NCBI RefSeq assembly: GCF_001020565.1
Contig: NZ_LDAS01000001.1
Coordinates: forward strand, 35,151-99,150
Direction: 5' to 3'
Source: Maribacter thermophilus
GTDB lineage: Bacteria > Bacteroidota > Bacteroidia > Flavobacteriales > Flavobacteriaceae
DNA: 64,000 nt
Shown here: one piece after another, positions 34,941-43,545 of the stretch
How the letters are laid out: each line of letters begins with the position of its first letter
Numbering within the stretch: position 1 is the stretch's first letter
Program-made: the position numbers and the translations under genes
The notes under the pieces: generated by a model
Seen by the model: the letters and a program-made list of their open reading frames with translations, nothing else
Database searches by the model: none
Told to the model about the DNA's origin: nothing

Positions 34941-36338
34941 TTAGATGGTTTCAGCGATTTCTAAAGCTTTGTTCAATGCTCCTAGTTTATTGTATGTTTC
35001 CTGTAGTTCGTCATCGGCATCGGAAGCGGCCACAAGACCTGCACCTGCTTGAAAATGAAGCTCGTGGTTTTTGCTTAAAAAGGTTCGAATCATAATGGCA
35101 TGGTTAAAGTTTCCTTTAAAATCCATAAAACCTATTGCGCCACCGTAGTAACCGCGACTTGTTTTTTCATATTTTTCAATAAGCTGCATGGCCATATGCT
35201 TGGGAGCGCCACTTAAGGTACCTGCCGGAAATGTATCCGCAACAATTTTTAAAGTTGGAATATCCGGTTTTTTAATTCCGGTAACCTTGGACACCAAATG
35301 TATTACGTGCGAAAAATATTGTACCTCTCGATAGGTGTCCACGTTAACCATGTTTCCATTGCGGCTAAGATCGTTACGGGCCAGGTCTACCAACATAACA
35401 TGTTCACTGTTTTCTTTATCGTCCAAGGCAAGTTTTTTTGCCAGTTCGGCATCCTTTTCGTCATTACCGGTACGTTTGTAGGTGCCTGCAATAGGGTGAA
35501 TTTCCGCTTTACCGTTTTTGACTATAAGTTGGGCTTCTGGAGAACTACCAAAAATTTTAAAATCCCCATAATCGAAAAAGAATAGGTAAGGGGATGGGTT
35601 GATAGAGCGTAAGGCCCTATAGACATTGAATTCATCTCCCTTAAATTTTTGGGAAAACCTTCTAGAGAGTACAAGTTGAAATACATCGCCTCTTTTACAA
35701 TGTTTCTTTGCCAATTCTACATGTTGCTTATACTCTTCGTCTTTCAGATTGGTCTCAACTTCACCTTCTTTAGAAAAATTATAGGATGAAAAGGTTCTTA
35801 TGTTCAGCAAACGCTCTATGGCCGCTATGTTGTTATCCGTTTCATAGCAATGCGCAAATATGTATGCCTCATTTTTAAAATGGTTGATAGCTATTATATT
35901 TTGATAAACAGCATAATAAATATCTGGAATTTCAATCGAGTTTTCTTTCTTTAAAATTTCTACATCCTCAAAATATCGAACGGCATCATAGGCCATGAAC
36001 CCAAAAAGTCCGTTTGTGATGAACTTAAAATCTTGGTCGCTTACCTCAAAATTTTTCCCGAAATCCTCTATCTCTTTTAGTACCTCTGCAGAATGGTTTA
36101 TATCGGTTGTTTTTATGGAACCGTCCGGAAATTCTTTTACGATTTGCTCGTTCTGTACTTTGATAGAGGCTATTGGATTACAGCAGATATAGGAAAAACT
36201 GTTGTCATTGGCGTGGTAATCGCTACTTTCCAACAAAATACTATTGGGGTATTTGTCCCTTATTTTTAAATAGACACTTACTGGGGTAATGGTGTCCGCC
36301 AGTATTTTTTTTGAATAGGTCTTAAGTGTATAGTGCAT
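34941..36338 (-). CDS. trpE: Anthranilate synthase component I
   Basis: Converts chorismate to anthranilate. The 465-residue protein has the N-terminal regulatory domain with LLESSDYH (part of the Trp feedback site LLES), the catalytic GDVFQLVLSRRF, SSPEAQLIVKNG, PIAGTYKRTG, and AGTLSGAPKHMAM. It is the first structural gene of trpEGDCFBA, 17 bases after the attenuator terminator. Confidence 0.97.
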   Translation of the reverse strand: MHYTLKTYSKKILADTITPVSVYLKIRDKYPNSILLESSDYHANDNSFSYICCNPIASIKVQNEQIVKEFPDGSIKTTDINHSAEVLKEIEDFGKNFEVSDQDFKFITNGLFGFMAYDAVRYFEDVEILKKENSIEIPDIYYAVYQNIIAINHFKNEAYIFAHCYETDNNIAAIERLLNIRTFSSYNFSKEGEVETNLKDEEYKQHVELAKKHCKRGDVFQLVLSRRFSQKFKGDEFNVYRALRSINPSPYLFFFDYGDFKIFGSSPEAQLIVKNGKAEIHPIAGTYKRTGNDEKDAELAKKLALDDKENSEHVMLVDLARNDLSRNGNMVNVDTYREVQYFSHVIHLVSKVTGIKKPDIPTLKIVADTFPAGTLSGAPKHMAMQLIEKYEKTSRGYYGGAIGFMDFKGNFNHAIMIRTFLSKNHELHFQAGAGLVAASDADDELQETYNKLGALNKALEIAETI

Positions 36339-36354
36339 GATAAACGTTATAAAT

Positions 36355-36383
36355 TAAAAAAGGCTTGTCGTGATGACAAGCCT
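36355..36383 (-). terminator. trp attenuator terminator
   Basis: On the minus strand a perfect 9-bp stem AGGCTTGTC/GACAAGCCT with a 5-base loop is followed by T6. It lies between trpL and trpE, so it controls read-through into the operon. Confidence 0.92.
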
Positions 36384-36410
36384 CTATATTTTTTTCAATG
36401 GAGTACTAGC

Positions 36411-36464
36411 TCACGAATGCTGTCGTAAGTTGTTCCACCACCAAGTATTTTTCATTGTTTTCAT
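36411..36464 (-). CDS. trpL: trp operon leader peptide
   Basis: A 17-codon frame MKTMKNTWWWNNLRQHS ending in TGA. Three consecutive Trp codons lie at positions 8-10. It begins five bases after the promoter -7 element and ends 28 bases before the terminator stem, just the layout needed for ribosome-stalling attenuation. The ATG at codon 4 is an alternative start. Confidence 0.92.
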   Translation of the reverse strand: MKTMKNTWWWNNLRQHS

Positions 36465-36469
36465 TGCAT

Positions 36470-36500
36470 CAAATATAGGAAGGAAATTTAAAGACACAAA
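36470..36500 (-). promoter_or_regulatory. trp operon promoter
   Basis: Minus-strand TTTG (36500-36497), 19 bases, then TATATTTG (36477-36470). Both parts match the Bacteroidota consensus exactly. The predicted start of transcription falls at or next to the leader peptide ATG. Confidence 0.82.
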
Positions 36501-36518
36501 TTTTCTTCACTTAAAATT

Positions 36519-36551
36519 AAAAATCCCCTTAAAAAAGATTTTAAGGGGATT
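36519..36551 (-). terminator. Intrinsic terminator of the marR-yceI unit
   Basis: A 13-bp stem (AATCCCCTTAAAA against TTTTAAGGGGATT, loop AAGA) is followed by T5 on the minus strand. It insulates the trp promoter from the upstream unit. Confidence 0.87.
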
Positions 36552-36591
36552 AATAAACACTAACCATCAATGATCGTTGTCTTGTAGCTAC

Positions 36592-37173
36592 TTAAAGAGC
36601 TAGGTCGACAACTAGATCAAATTCGTCATAAATGGCTTTGTCGCCAAGATTATCGAAAAAGCTTCCAGAACCATATCTTACATCGTATTTGGCTCTATCC
36701 ACTTTTAAAGTAGCGGTAGCTTTGTTTTCATATAATGATACAACAAAGGTTACAGGTTTTGTTGTTCCTTTTATTGTTAGGTCACCTGTTACCGAATACG
36801 AATTTTTATTCATGGGTTCTACTGAGGTGAAAACCAATTTTGCCGTTGGGTACTTGGCTACACCAAAGAAATCGTCAGATTTTAAGTGTCCTTCCAATTT
36901 TTCTTTACCATCGCCAGAAGCCATGTCCAAATTTGTTATTGTGGTCATGTCCACTACAAACTCACCGCCGGTTAGTTTGTTCTTGTCGATAATAAGGTGG
37001 CCCGATTTAAGGGATATTGTGCCTTCATGGGAACCGGTAACCTTATATCCTTTCCATGTAATTTTACTTTCACTTACTTTTACCTCTTTTTTCTCGCCAT
37101 CAATAGGAGAATTGGCTGTTGCGGTAAATCCGAAAACTAATGCTAGTGCTATACTAAATACTGATTTTTTCAT
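36592..37173 (-). CDS. YceI-family periplasmic lipocalin-like protein
   Basis: A 193-residue protein with a Sec signal peptide (cleavage after TATA-N region, about residue 20), then the YceI beta-barrel: KVSESKITWKGYKVTGSHEGTI, GEFVVDMTTI, KLEGHLKSDDFFGVAKYPTAKLVF, and ITIKGTTKPV-like and FDLVVDL end. YceI proteins bind polyisoprenoids or amphiphiles. It is third in the marR-nitroreductase-yceI group, an arrangement often seen in flavobacteria. Confidence 0.9.
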   Translation of the reverse strand: MKKSVFSIALALVFGFTATANSPIDGEKKEVKVSESKITWKGYKVTGSHEGTISLKSGHLIIDKNKLTGGEFVVDMTTITNLDMASGDGKEKLEGHLKSDDFFGVAKYPTAKLVFTSVEPMNKNSYSVTGDLTIKGTTKPVTFVVSLYENKATATLKVDRAKYDVRYGSGSFFDNLGDKAIYDEFDLVVDLAL

Positions 37174-37209
37174 CGCTTTAAATTTAATTGTTTTTATTAA
37201 TATTTATAG

Positions 37210-37842
37210 TTATAAATGTGTGAATAATTTTTCTTTCGAATATCTGACCTTGGGGAGGTGTTGGGTATCGTCCTTTTTAGATCTGTAACCAATGGGCAAT
37301 GCTACCACCGCGCTTAATTTTTTTTGTGTTAACCCCAATATTTCATCATATTTTTCGCTAACAATACCTTCTATGGGGCAGGTGTCTATTTTTAGATGCG
37401 CAGCTACGGTCAAAACGTTTCCTAAGGCAATATAGGCCTGTCGGGTGGTCCAGTTGTTCTTTTCTTCGGCAGATAAGAACATGAGTTTCGACTTCATAAA
37501 ATCGGAGTAGCCTTTTATGGATTGTGGTTCAACGGCCCTTGTTTTAATCACATTTTCTATATATTCATCGATTAATTCTTCTCCGAACGATGTTTTAATG
37601 GTGAAAACTATAAGATGCGAGGCATCGGTAATTTGTGATTGGTTCCATGAGGCTGATTTTAATTTTTCTCTAATTTCCTCGTCCTCTATTACATATATAT
37701 GATACGGTTGTAGCCCGTATGAAGAAGCGCTAAGTCTCGTGGCCTCCAATAAGGTTTCTAAATCTTTGGTGCTTACCTTTTTTGTGTTGTCAAAATATTT
37801 GGTAGCATAGCGCCAATTAAGGTCTTTGATGATTTTACCCAT
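37210..37842 (-). CDS. NAD(P)H-dependent oxidoreductase (nitroreductase family)
   Basis: A 210-residue FMN-dependent nitroreductase. Family marks are RYATKYFD at the start, ATRLSASSYGLQPYHIYVI (FMN-binding Ser-rich segment), ARQAYIALGNVLTVAAHLKIDTCPIEG (region seen as TRQAYIALGNVL), and VALPIGYRSKKD. The length is like NfsB. It may detoxify quinones or nitro compounds. I use ATG 37842 rather than the upstream TTG. It lies eight bases after marR and is probably under its control. Confidence 0.9.
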   Translation of the reverse strand: MGKIIKDLNWRYATKYFDNTKKVSTKDLETLLEATRLSASSYGLQPYHIYVIEDEEIREKLKSASWNQSQITDASHLIVFTIKTSFGEELIDEYIENVIKTRAVEPQSIKGYSDFMKSKLMFLSAEEKNNWTTRQAYIALGNVLTVAAHLKIDTCPIEGIVSEKYDEILGLTQKKLSAVVALPIGYRSKKDDTQHLPKVRYSKEKLFTHL

Positions 37843-37850
37843 AATCAATC

Positions 37851-38297
37851 TTAAAATTTGTCGAGTAAAAGGTTCAGTTCTTTCAATTCTTCTTTGTTAA
37901 AGTTTTTGAGTATACGTTGTTCGGTTTCAAATAGTATGCCATCAATTTCCTTTAAAATGTCAAGACCTTCTTCCGTAATCTTTATTTCTACTTTTCTTCT
38001 GTTGATCTTACATACTTTACGGCTTACATATCCTTTTGACAATAATTTGTCTACCAGTCTTGTGGTGTTGCTCATTTTGGTGACCATTCTATCGTTTATG
38101 GTCGAAAGATTGGCGGGGGTGTCGCCTTGTCCTCTTAATATCCTAAGAACGTTAAATTGTTGGACTGATATTTCAAAAGGTTTTAGGGCAAGTGAGATTT
38201 GCTCATTAACTTTATTGTACACTAAAGATAAGTGAATAATGGTCCGTTTGTCCAAAGCAATTCTCTTGTCCGTTTTTATAATTTCCTCTACATTCAT
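37851..38297 (-). CDS. MarR-family transcriptional regulator
   Basis: A 148-residue winged-helix repressor. The helix-turn-helix lies around LSTINDRMVTKMSNTTRLVDKLLSKGYV, with the wing at RKVEIKITEEG; both ends form the dimer interface. MarR proteins usually sense phenolic or oxidising compounds and repress their own operon, here with a nitroreductase and YceI gene. A palindrome at 38311-38322 overlapping its promoter is the probable operator. Confidence 0.92.
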   Translation of the reverse strand: MNVEEIIKTDKRIALDKRTIIHLSLVYNKVNEQISLALKPFEISVQQFNVLRILRGQGDTPANLSTINDRMVTKMSNTTRLVDKLLSKGYVSRKVCKINRRKVEIKITEEGLDILKEIDGILFETEQRILKNFNKEELKELNLLLDKF

Positions 38298-38310
38298 GTA
38301 TAAACAAAAA

Positions 38311-38327
38311 TTGTATATACAAATGTA
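38311..38327 (-). promoter_or_regulatory. marR promoter -7 element with palindromic operator
   Basis: TTGTATATACAA (38311-38322) is a perfect 12-bp palindrome. It overlaps the minus-strand -7 match TACATTTG (38327-38320) and the expected transcription start. A dimer bound here would block RNA polymerase. No -33 TTTG is seen at the right distance. Confidence 0.6.
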
Positions 38328-38431
38328 TGTGTATTTTATAATCGGTAATGGTCATTTCGATTAAATTTTTGTTAAATCCATTATTAACAGATTTAAAATA
38401 GATATGTTATTTTTGAAAAAAAATATAGGTT

Positions 38432-38743
38432 ATGGCAGATTTATCACAAGAAGAATGGGCTTCGCAATTAGAGAATGATGAAAATTCATTTATTTTGGAC
38501 GTCCGGACAGAAGAAGAGGTTGAGGAAGGATATATACCCAACTCTAAAAATATAGATATATATAAAGGGCAAGAGTTTATAGAAGAACTGGAAAAACTTG
38601 ATAAATCAAAAAACTACTATGTTTATTGTAGATCGGGCAACAGAAGCGGCCAGGCATGTGCTATTATGAACAGTATCGGCTTTGCAAACACCTATAATTT
38701 AGAAGGAGGGTTTATGAATTGGGAAGGTGATATCGAGGAGTAG
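38432..38743 (+). CDS. Rhodanese-like domain protein
   Basis: A 103-residue single-domain protein. The active-site loop is YVYCRSGNRSGQA with Cys66, the persulfide-forming residue. ILDVRTEEEVEEGYIPNSKNID is the CH2A motif. Cytoplasmic, no signal peptide. Acts in sulfur transfer; the acceptor is unknown. A TATTTTTG -7 match lies at 38408-38415. Confidence 0.9.
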   Translation: MADLSQEEWASQLENDENSFILDVRTEEEVEEGYIPNSKNIDIYKGQEFIEELEKLDKSKNYYVYCRSGNRSGQACAIMNSIGFANTYNLEGGFMNWEGDIEE

Positions 38744-38768
38744 ATAAAATTTTAAATTGAAAATATTG

Positions 38769-38797
38769 ACCCGCCTTAGTGCGGGTTTTATATTTTT
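38769..38797 (+). terminator. Intrinsic terminator
   Basis: ACCCGC (38769-38774) pairs with GCGGGT (38781-38786), then TTTTATATTTTT. It ends the rhodanese transcript just before the DUF2851 start. Confidence 0.82.
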
Positions 38798-38802
38798 ATA
38801 AA

Positions 38803-40083
38803 ATGAGAGAAGACCTCTTACACTACATTTGGAAGTTTAAAAAATTTCCCTCCGAGAATCTGAAAACTGTTAATGGTGAATACATTAGGGTACAAGACGT
38901 TGGTAGGCACAACCAACTTAGTGGCCCCGATTTTTTTAATGCCCAACTAATAATCGATCGGCAACTTTGGGCCGGCAATGTAGAGATTCATGTGAAGTCT
39001 TCCGATTGGTATGCCCATAACCATCAGAAAGATTCCAACTATGACAATGTTATACTGCATGTAGTTTGGGAAGACGATATTTCTGTATACAGATTGGATA
39101 GAACAGAGATACCGACTTTAGAGCTAAAGAGTATGATCGATCAAGAAATGCTTGATAATTATCAAAAACTATTCAAGAAGAGTACGTCCGGCTTTATAAA
39201 TTGCGGAAACGATATAAATGTGCTACCTGAATTTAGTTTGGAAAATTGGAAAGAGCGATTGTATTTTGAAAGGCTGGAGCAGAAATCCAATTTAATTTTA
39301 TCCTTGTTAAAGAAATATAATAATGATTGGGAAAAAGTTCTTTTTGTCTTACTGCTAAAAAACTTTGGGTCTAAAGTGAACGGAGACTGTTTTTATCAAT
39401 TAGGATTGTATTTGGATTTTTCTGTTGTTCGCCATTTTATTGATAAACCTTTTGATTTAGAAAGTATACTTTTTGGTTTGGCGGGTTTATTGGATAAAGA
39501 AAACCTGAACGATAGTTATTATACGGAGTTGAAAAATAATTATGCTTTTTATAAGGCTAAGTATCGTTTTGATGAGATGAGCACTCCCCGTGCCGCGTTT
39601 TTTAAGTTGAGGCCTTCTAATTTTCCGACCATTCGGTTGTCGCAGTTTGCTGCACTCTATGCAAACAAAAACAATCTTTTTCAAGAGCTTATGAGCGCAG
39701 ATGACGATAGTGTTTACAAGATATTGAATGTTAATGCCGGTAACTATTGGAATACTCATTATACCTTTGGTAAAACTACTGGATCCAAATCCAAGAGGGT
39801 GTCCAAAAAATTTATCGATCTAATGATAATCAATACTATCGTGCCTTTAAGGTTTTGCTACAATAAATATAAGGGGGAAGTATTGAACGAATCTTTTTTC
39901 AATATAATTCAAAACATAAAGAAAGAGGACAATAGCATCGTGGACAATTATGTGGCATTAGGGCTGTCTGTTAAAAATGCAAAGGACAGTCAGGCAATAT
40001 TGCAACTATATGATAATTATTGCAATAAGAATAAATGTTTGCAATGTGCCGTAGGGACTAAATTATTAAATTTAAAATCCTAA
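38803..40083 (+). CDS. DUF2851 family protein
   Basis: A 426-residue protein of a family nearly confined to Bacteroidota. Typical segments are GRHNQLSGPDFFNAQLIIDRQLWAGNVEIHVKSSDWYAHNH (about residues 32-72, cited by region), VILHVVWEDD, and a Cys cluster at the C-terminus (NKNKCLQCAVGTKLL). The function is unknown; the acidic/His pattern near the N-terminus resembles a nuclease-like core, which is only a guess. The start at ATG 38803 excludes eight codons read across the terminator. Confidence 0.87.
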   Translation: MREDLLHYIWKFKKFPSENLKTVNGEYIRVQDVGRHNQLSGPDFFNAQLIIDRQLWAGNVEIHVKSSDWYAHNHQKDSNYDNVILHVVWEDDISVYRLDRTEIPTLELKSMIDQEMLDNYQKLFKKSTSGFINCGNDINVLPEFSLENWKERLYFERLEQKSNLILSLLKKYNNDWEKVLFVLLLKNFGSKVNGDCFYQLGLYLDFSVVRHFIDKPFDLESILFGLAGLLDKENLNDSYYTELKNNYAFYKAKYRFDEMSTPRAAFFKLRPSNFPTIRLSQFAALYANKNNLFQELMSADDDSVYKILNVNAGNYWNTHYTFGKTTGSKSKRVSKKFIDLMIINTIVPLRFCYNKYKGEVLNESFFNIIQNIKKEDNSIVDNYVALGLSVKNAKDSQAILQLYDNYCNKNKCLQCAVGTKLLNLKS

Positions 40084-40087
40084 TTTT

Positions 40088-40321
40088 ATGCGTATGAACT
40101 TGCTCTATAATTTATTGCATTTTTTACAAAAAAGAGGTTTTGAGGTATGCGGTAGAATTGCGGATAGACTGGGTATAAGGGCCAGGGTGGTTAGAACATC
40201 TTTTATTTATCTCACTTTTGTAACGTTGGGGTTTGGTTTTGCCCTATACCTATTTTTGGCATTTTGGTTAAAAATAAAAGATTTGGTATACACCAAAAGA
40301 ACATCTGTTTTTGACCTCTGA
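40088..40321 (+). CDS. PspC-like small membrane protein
   Basis: A 77-residue protein with an amphipathic N-terminus (GFEVCGRIADRLGIRARVVRTSFIY) and one strong TM helix at about residues 40-64. This is the PspC-domain pattern (vCgGiAeylgi...vR..fv). PspC anchors phage-shock proteins in the membrane in enterobacteria, but no pspA or pspB lies nearby. It is four bases after the DUF2851 gene and two before the channel gene. Confidence 0.78.
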   Translation: MRMNLLYNLLHFLQKRGFEVCGRIADRLGIRARVVRTSFIYLTFVTLGFGFALYLFLAFWLKIKDLVYTKRTSVFDL

Positions 40322-40323
40322 TT

Positions 40324-41331
40324 ATGATAAAGCTATTTCGTTCTAAAATATACTTGGCCTTCTTTTTAATGTGGATAGTGCTGTTGATCGGGGTATTTGG
40401 GTACCGGTTTATTTCTGATTATTCTTGGATTGATGCACTTTATATGACCATTATTACGGTTACTACCGTAGGATTCTCCGAAGTAAGGCCTATGGGGCCA
40501 GAAGGAAAGGTGTTTACGGTACTTCTGATAGTTATAAGTGTATTTGTTTTTGGTTTTGCCATATCTATTATTACAGAATATATATTAAGTAGAAATTCAC
40601 TACAAACCCTAAAAAAGAAGAAAGTGCAAAACATGATTAAAAACTTGTCCGGACATGTAGTTGTTTGCGGATTTGGACGTAATGGAATGCAGGCGGTCGA
40701 AAGGTTAAAAGCCTATAGACGCAATTTTGTGGTTATCGAGAGGGATAAAGAGATTATAGATAAACATGATGGAGATATTCTTTTTGTTGAAGGAGATGCC
40801 AATGATGATGATGTTCTGCGCTCGGCAGGGGTAGAAAGGGCCAAGTATCTTATTGCAACTTTGCCAGAAGACGCGACCAATCTTTTTGTGGTTCTTTCCG
40901 CAAGACAAATGAACAAGCAAATGACAATTATTAGTAGGGCATCTTTGGTCACGTCACAAAAAAAATTATTGTTAGCTGGGGCAGATAAGGTTATTATGCC
41001 CGATAAAATTGGTGGAGACCATATGGCCTCTTTGGTGGTAATGCCGGATTTAATAACTTTTATGGATAAACTTTCTATGGAAGGTGAGCATACGACCAAT
41101 TTGGAGGAAATAGAAATAAAGGACTTTATCGGTCAGGTAGATTGCAGTTCTTTGAGAGATTTGGATCTGCGAAGGAAAACAGGCTGTACCATAATTGGTT
41201 ACATCGATCCCAATGGAAACTATATAATAAATCCAGAGGCCGATTTGGAATTGAAGCCTAAAGGGAAAGTCATAGTTTTGGGGCGACCCGAACAAATAAA
41301 TAAGCTAAATCAAATGTTTAAATTAGGTTAG
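40324..41331 (+). CDS. Potassium channel with RCK (TrkA-N/TrkA-C) domains
   Basis: A 335-residue channel subunit with two TM helices (about 8-27 and 66-87) flanking the selectivity filter TVTTVGFSEV (TVGF instead of TVGY). A TrkA-N domain follows with VVCGFGRNGMQAVERL, a Rossmann motif, and a TrkA-C domain at the C-terminus (about 250-335). The build is like MthK/Kch channels gated by nucleotide or Ca2+. It probably forms a tetramer in the inner membrane. It is two bases after the PspC-like gene. Confidence 0.93.
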   Translation: MIKLFRSKIYLAFFLMWIVLLIGVFGYRFISDYSWIDALYMTIITVTTVGFSEVRPMGPEGKVFTVLLIVISVFVFGFAISIITEYILSRNSLQTLKKKKVQNMIKNLSGHVVVCGFGRNGMQAVERLKAYRRNFVVIERDKEIIDKHDGDILFVEGDANDDDVLRSAGVERAKYLIATLPEDATNLFVVLSARQMNKQMTIISRASLVTSQKKLLLAGADKVIMPDKIGGDHMASLVVMPDLITFMDKLSMEGEHTTNLEEIEIKDFIGQVDCSSLRDLDLRRKTGCTIIGYIDPNGNYIINPEADLELKPKGKVIVLGRPEQINKLNQMFKLG

Positions 41332-41419
41332 GAATGTAACTTTAAAATTTGATTGCGTTGTTTTTTTTATGATATTGCTGGCCTAAGCCAAACTAACTCG
41401 ATATAATTTACTAAATAAC

Positions 41420-43492
41420 ATGAAAATACACTTTTCAATACTGGCCTTTTTTTCGATGGCCATAATGTTCTCTCAAGAATTAACAGTAACAGGCAAGACT
41501 TATAACCCTTCGTCCAATATAAATGATGGTGTTATAGAATTGGATGTTCAAGGTGGTGTGGCTCCCTATTCTTTTAAATGGAGCAACCAAGAGACTCCAC
41601 TTACTTCTAAAAGGGCCTCTGGTCTGGTAGAAGGGGTTTCGTACAATGTTGTGGTTACCGATGCTGAAGGTTCATCGGTTACTAAGGTTTTTAAAGTGGA
41701 AACAGAGGCGATAACCGAAATTTTTAATGGTGCCATGACTCCTGCGGTAGGGGCTTTGGGTTCCGTTTTGTTTTGGGATCCCTTTGCTGCTGTAGGAATA
41801 TATGATCCAGTAGCATATGCGGATGTAAAACGTATTCCGATTCCCAATTGGTCTCCAGATGTTGATAATAAATATGTACTTAAGACATGGTTGAAAGATG
41901 AAGGGGCCAACGTTAAAAAGGGTGAAGCAATTGCTGTCATATCCAATGATAAGGGGCCAGATCAAACGGTTGTTGCCGATGCCAGTGGTACTTTAAAACA
42001 TTTAACGAAAGAAGGTGAGGTTGTTTATAATTCTAACAACCAAGAACATGTTATTGAGCAAGGAGCTCATTTTTTTGCTGAAATACGTTATGATGATCCA
42101 GTTGTTATTACCCATCCGAACGGAGATCCCGTAACAAAGGGGATACCTTTTATTGTAATATGGTTGGTTTTGGGCGCTACCTTCTTTACCATTAGAATGG
42201 GCTTTATCAATATACGAGGGTTCAAGCATTCCATAGATTTGGCTAAAGGGAAATATGACGACCCCGATGCTCCGGGCCAGGTAACACACTTTCAAGCCTT
42301 GGCTACCGCTGTATCCGGAACAGTGGGTCTGGGTAATATAGCGGGTGTCGCGGTGGCGGTATCTTTAGGGGGAGCGGGAGCTACTTTTTGGATGATTGTT
42401 TGTGGTCTTTTGGGAATGTCCTCAAAATTTGTAGAATGTACCTTGGGTGTAAAGTATAGGGATATTTTACCAGATGGCCGTGTTTTTGGTGGGCCCATGA
42501 ATTATTTGAGATATGGCCTTGAAAAGCGTAACATGAAAGGCTTGGGGAAAGTGCTTGCGGGTCTTTTTGCCGTTTTGGCGGTAGGGGCTTCGTTTGGTGG
42601 AGGAAATATGTTCCAGGCCAACCAGTCTTTTGAGCAATTGGCAGGTCAGTTTCCGGCATTGGCAGGAAACGGATTTTGGTTCGGTATTGTAACCGCTATT
42701 TTGGTAGGTGTCGTTATTATCGGAGGAATAAATAGTATAGCAAAGGTGACCGGTAGGGTAGTACCTATCATGGCATCTATATACATTGTAGCGGCATTGG
42801 CCGTTATTATTATGAATATTCAGAATATAGGTCCTGCTTTTTCTGCTATTATCGAAGGGGCGTTTAGTCCTTCTGCTTTAAAAGGAGGTATAGTAGGTGT
42901 CTTAGTGGTCGGTTTTCAAAGAGCGGCATTTTCCAACGAGGCAGGTGTAGGTTCGGCAGCTATAGCACATAGTACGGCAAAGACCAATCATCCCCCATCG
43001 GAAGGATTCGTTGCTTTGTTAGAGCCTTTTATAGATACTGTGGTTGTTTGTACGCTTACCGCTTTGGTATTGATATTTACAGGAATGCACGAAGTAGAAG
43101 GTATGGCAGGTGCCCAATTGACATCTGATGCCTTTGCAAGTCAAATTTCATGGTTCCCATATGTCTTGGCATTGGCAGTTTTTCTATTTGCTTTTTCTAC
43201 AATGATATCATGGTCTTATTATGGGATGAGGGCATGGACCTATCTATTCGGAAAGAGCAAGAGAACAGAGTTTGTCTATAAAATGTTTTTCTTGGTTTTT
43301 GTGGTAGTAGGAGCCTCCGTGAGTCTTGGTGCCGTACTGGATTTTTCCGATATGATGATCTTGGCCATGTCTTTCCCTAATATTATTGGTCTTTATATTA
43401 TGTCGGGTGAAGTGAAAAAAGACTTGGGCGAGTATTTGGGTAAGCTCAAGAATAATCAACTTTTTAAAAAGCACAAGCAGGCAACCGAGTAA
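41420..43492 (+). CDS. AGCS-family (alanine/glycine:cation) symporter with SprB-like and lipoyl-like N-terminal domains
   Basis: A 690-residue membrane protein, about 200 longer than usual AGCS carriers. Residues 1-19 are a signal peptide (ending MFSQE), 37-95 resemble a SprB repeat ([23 protein letters not shown]), and 150-205 a biotinyl/lipoyl-like hammerhead ([20 protein letters not shown]) with Lys178 at the place of a lipoyl lysine. The AGCS core runs from about 244 to the end with [21 protein letters not shown] and [16 protein letters not shown]. Probably Na+-coupled uptake of small amino acids. Role of the extra domains is unknown. Confidence 0.9.
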   Translation: MKIHFSILAFFSMAIMFSQELTVTGKTYNPSSNINDGVIELDVQGGVAPYSFKWSNQETPLTSKRASGLVEGVSYNVVVTDAEGSSVTKVFKVETEAITEIFNGAMTPAVGALGSVLFWDPFAAVGIYDPVAYADVKRIPIPNWSPDVDNKYVLKTWLKDEGANVKKGEAIAVISNDKGPDQTVVADASGTLKHLTKEGEVVYNSNNQEHVIEQGAHFFAEIRYDDPVVITHPNGDPVTKGIPFIVIWLVLGATFFTIRMGFINIRGFKHSIDLAKGKYDDPDAPGQVTHFQALATAVSGTVGLGNIAGVAVAVSLGGAGATFWMIVCGLLGMSSKFVECTLGVKYRDILPDGRVFGGPMNYLRYGLEKRNMKGLGKVLAGLFAVLAVGASFGGGNMFQANQSFEQLAGQFPALAGNGFWFGIVTAILVGVVIIGGINSIAKVTGRVVPIMASIYIVAALAVIIMNIQNIGPAFSAIIEGAFSPSALKGGIVGVLVVGFQRAAFSNEAGVGSAAIAHSTAKTNHPPSEGFVALLEPFIDTVVVCTLTALVLIFTGMHEVEGMAGAQLTSDAFASQISWFPYVLALAVFLFAFSTMISWSYYGMRAWTYLFGKSKRTEFVYKMFFLVFVVVGASVSLGAVLDFSDMMILAMSFPNIIGLYIMSGEVKKDLGEYLGKLKNNQLFKKHKQATE

Positions 43493-43545
43493 GCTTAATA
43501 ATAGAACAAAATACATCTGGTGTATTTGTTTTTTAGTACAGGCAG

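Noticed and set aside
36632..37288. 218-codon plus-strand frame opposite yceI
   Set aside because: Runs across yceI and the spacer into the nitroreductase gene; composition is typical of an antisense shadow.
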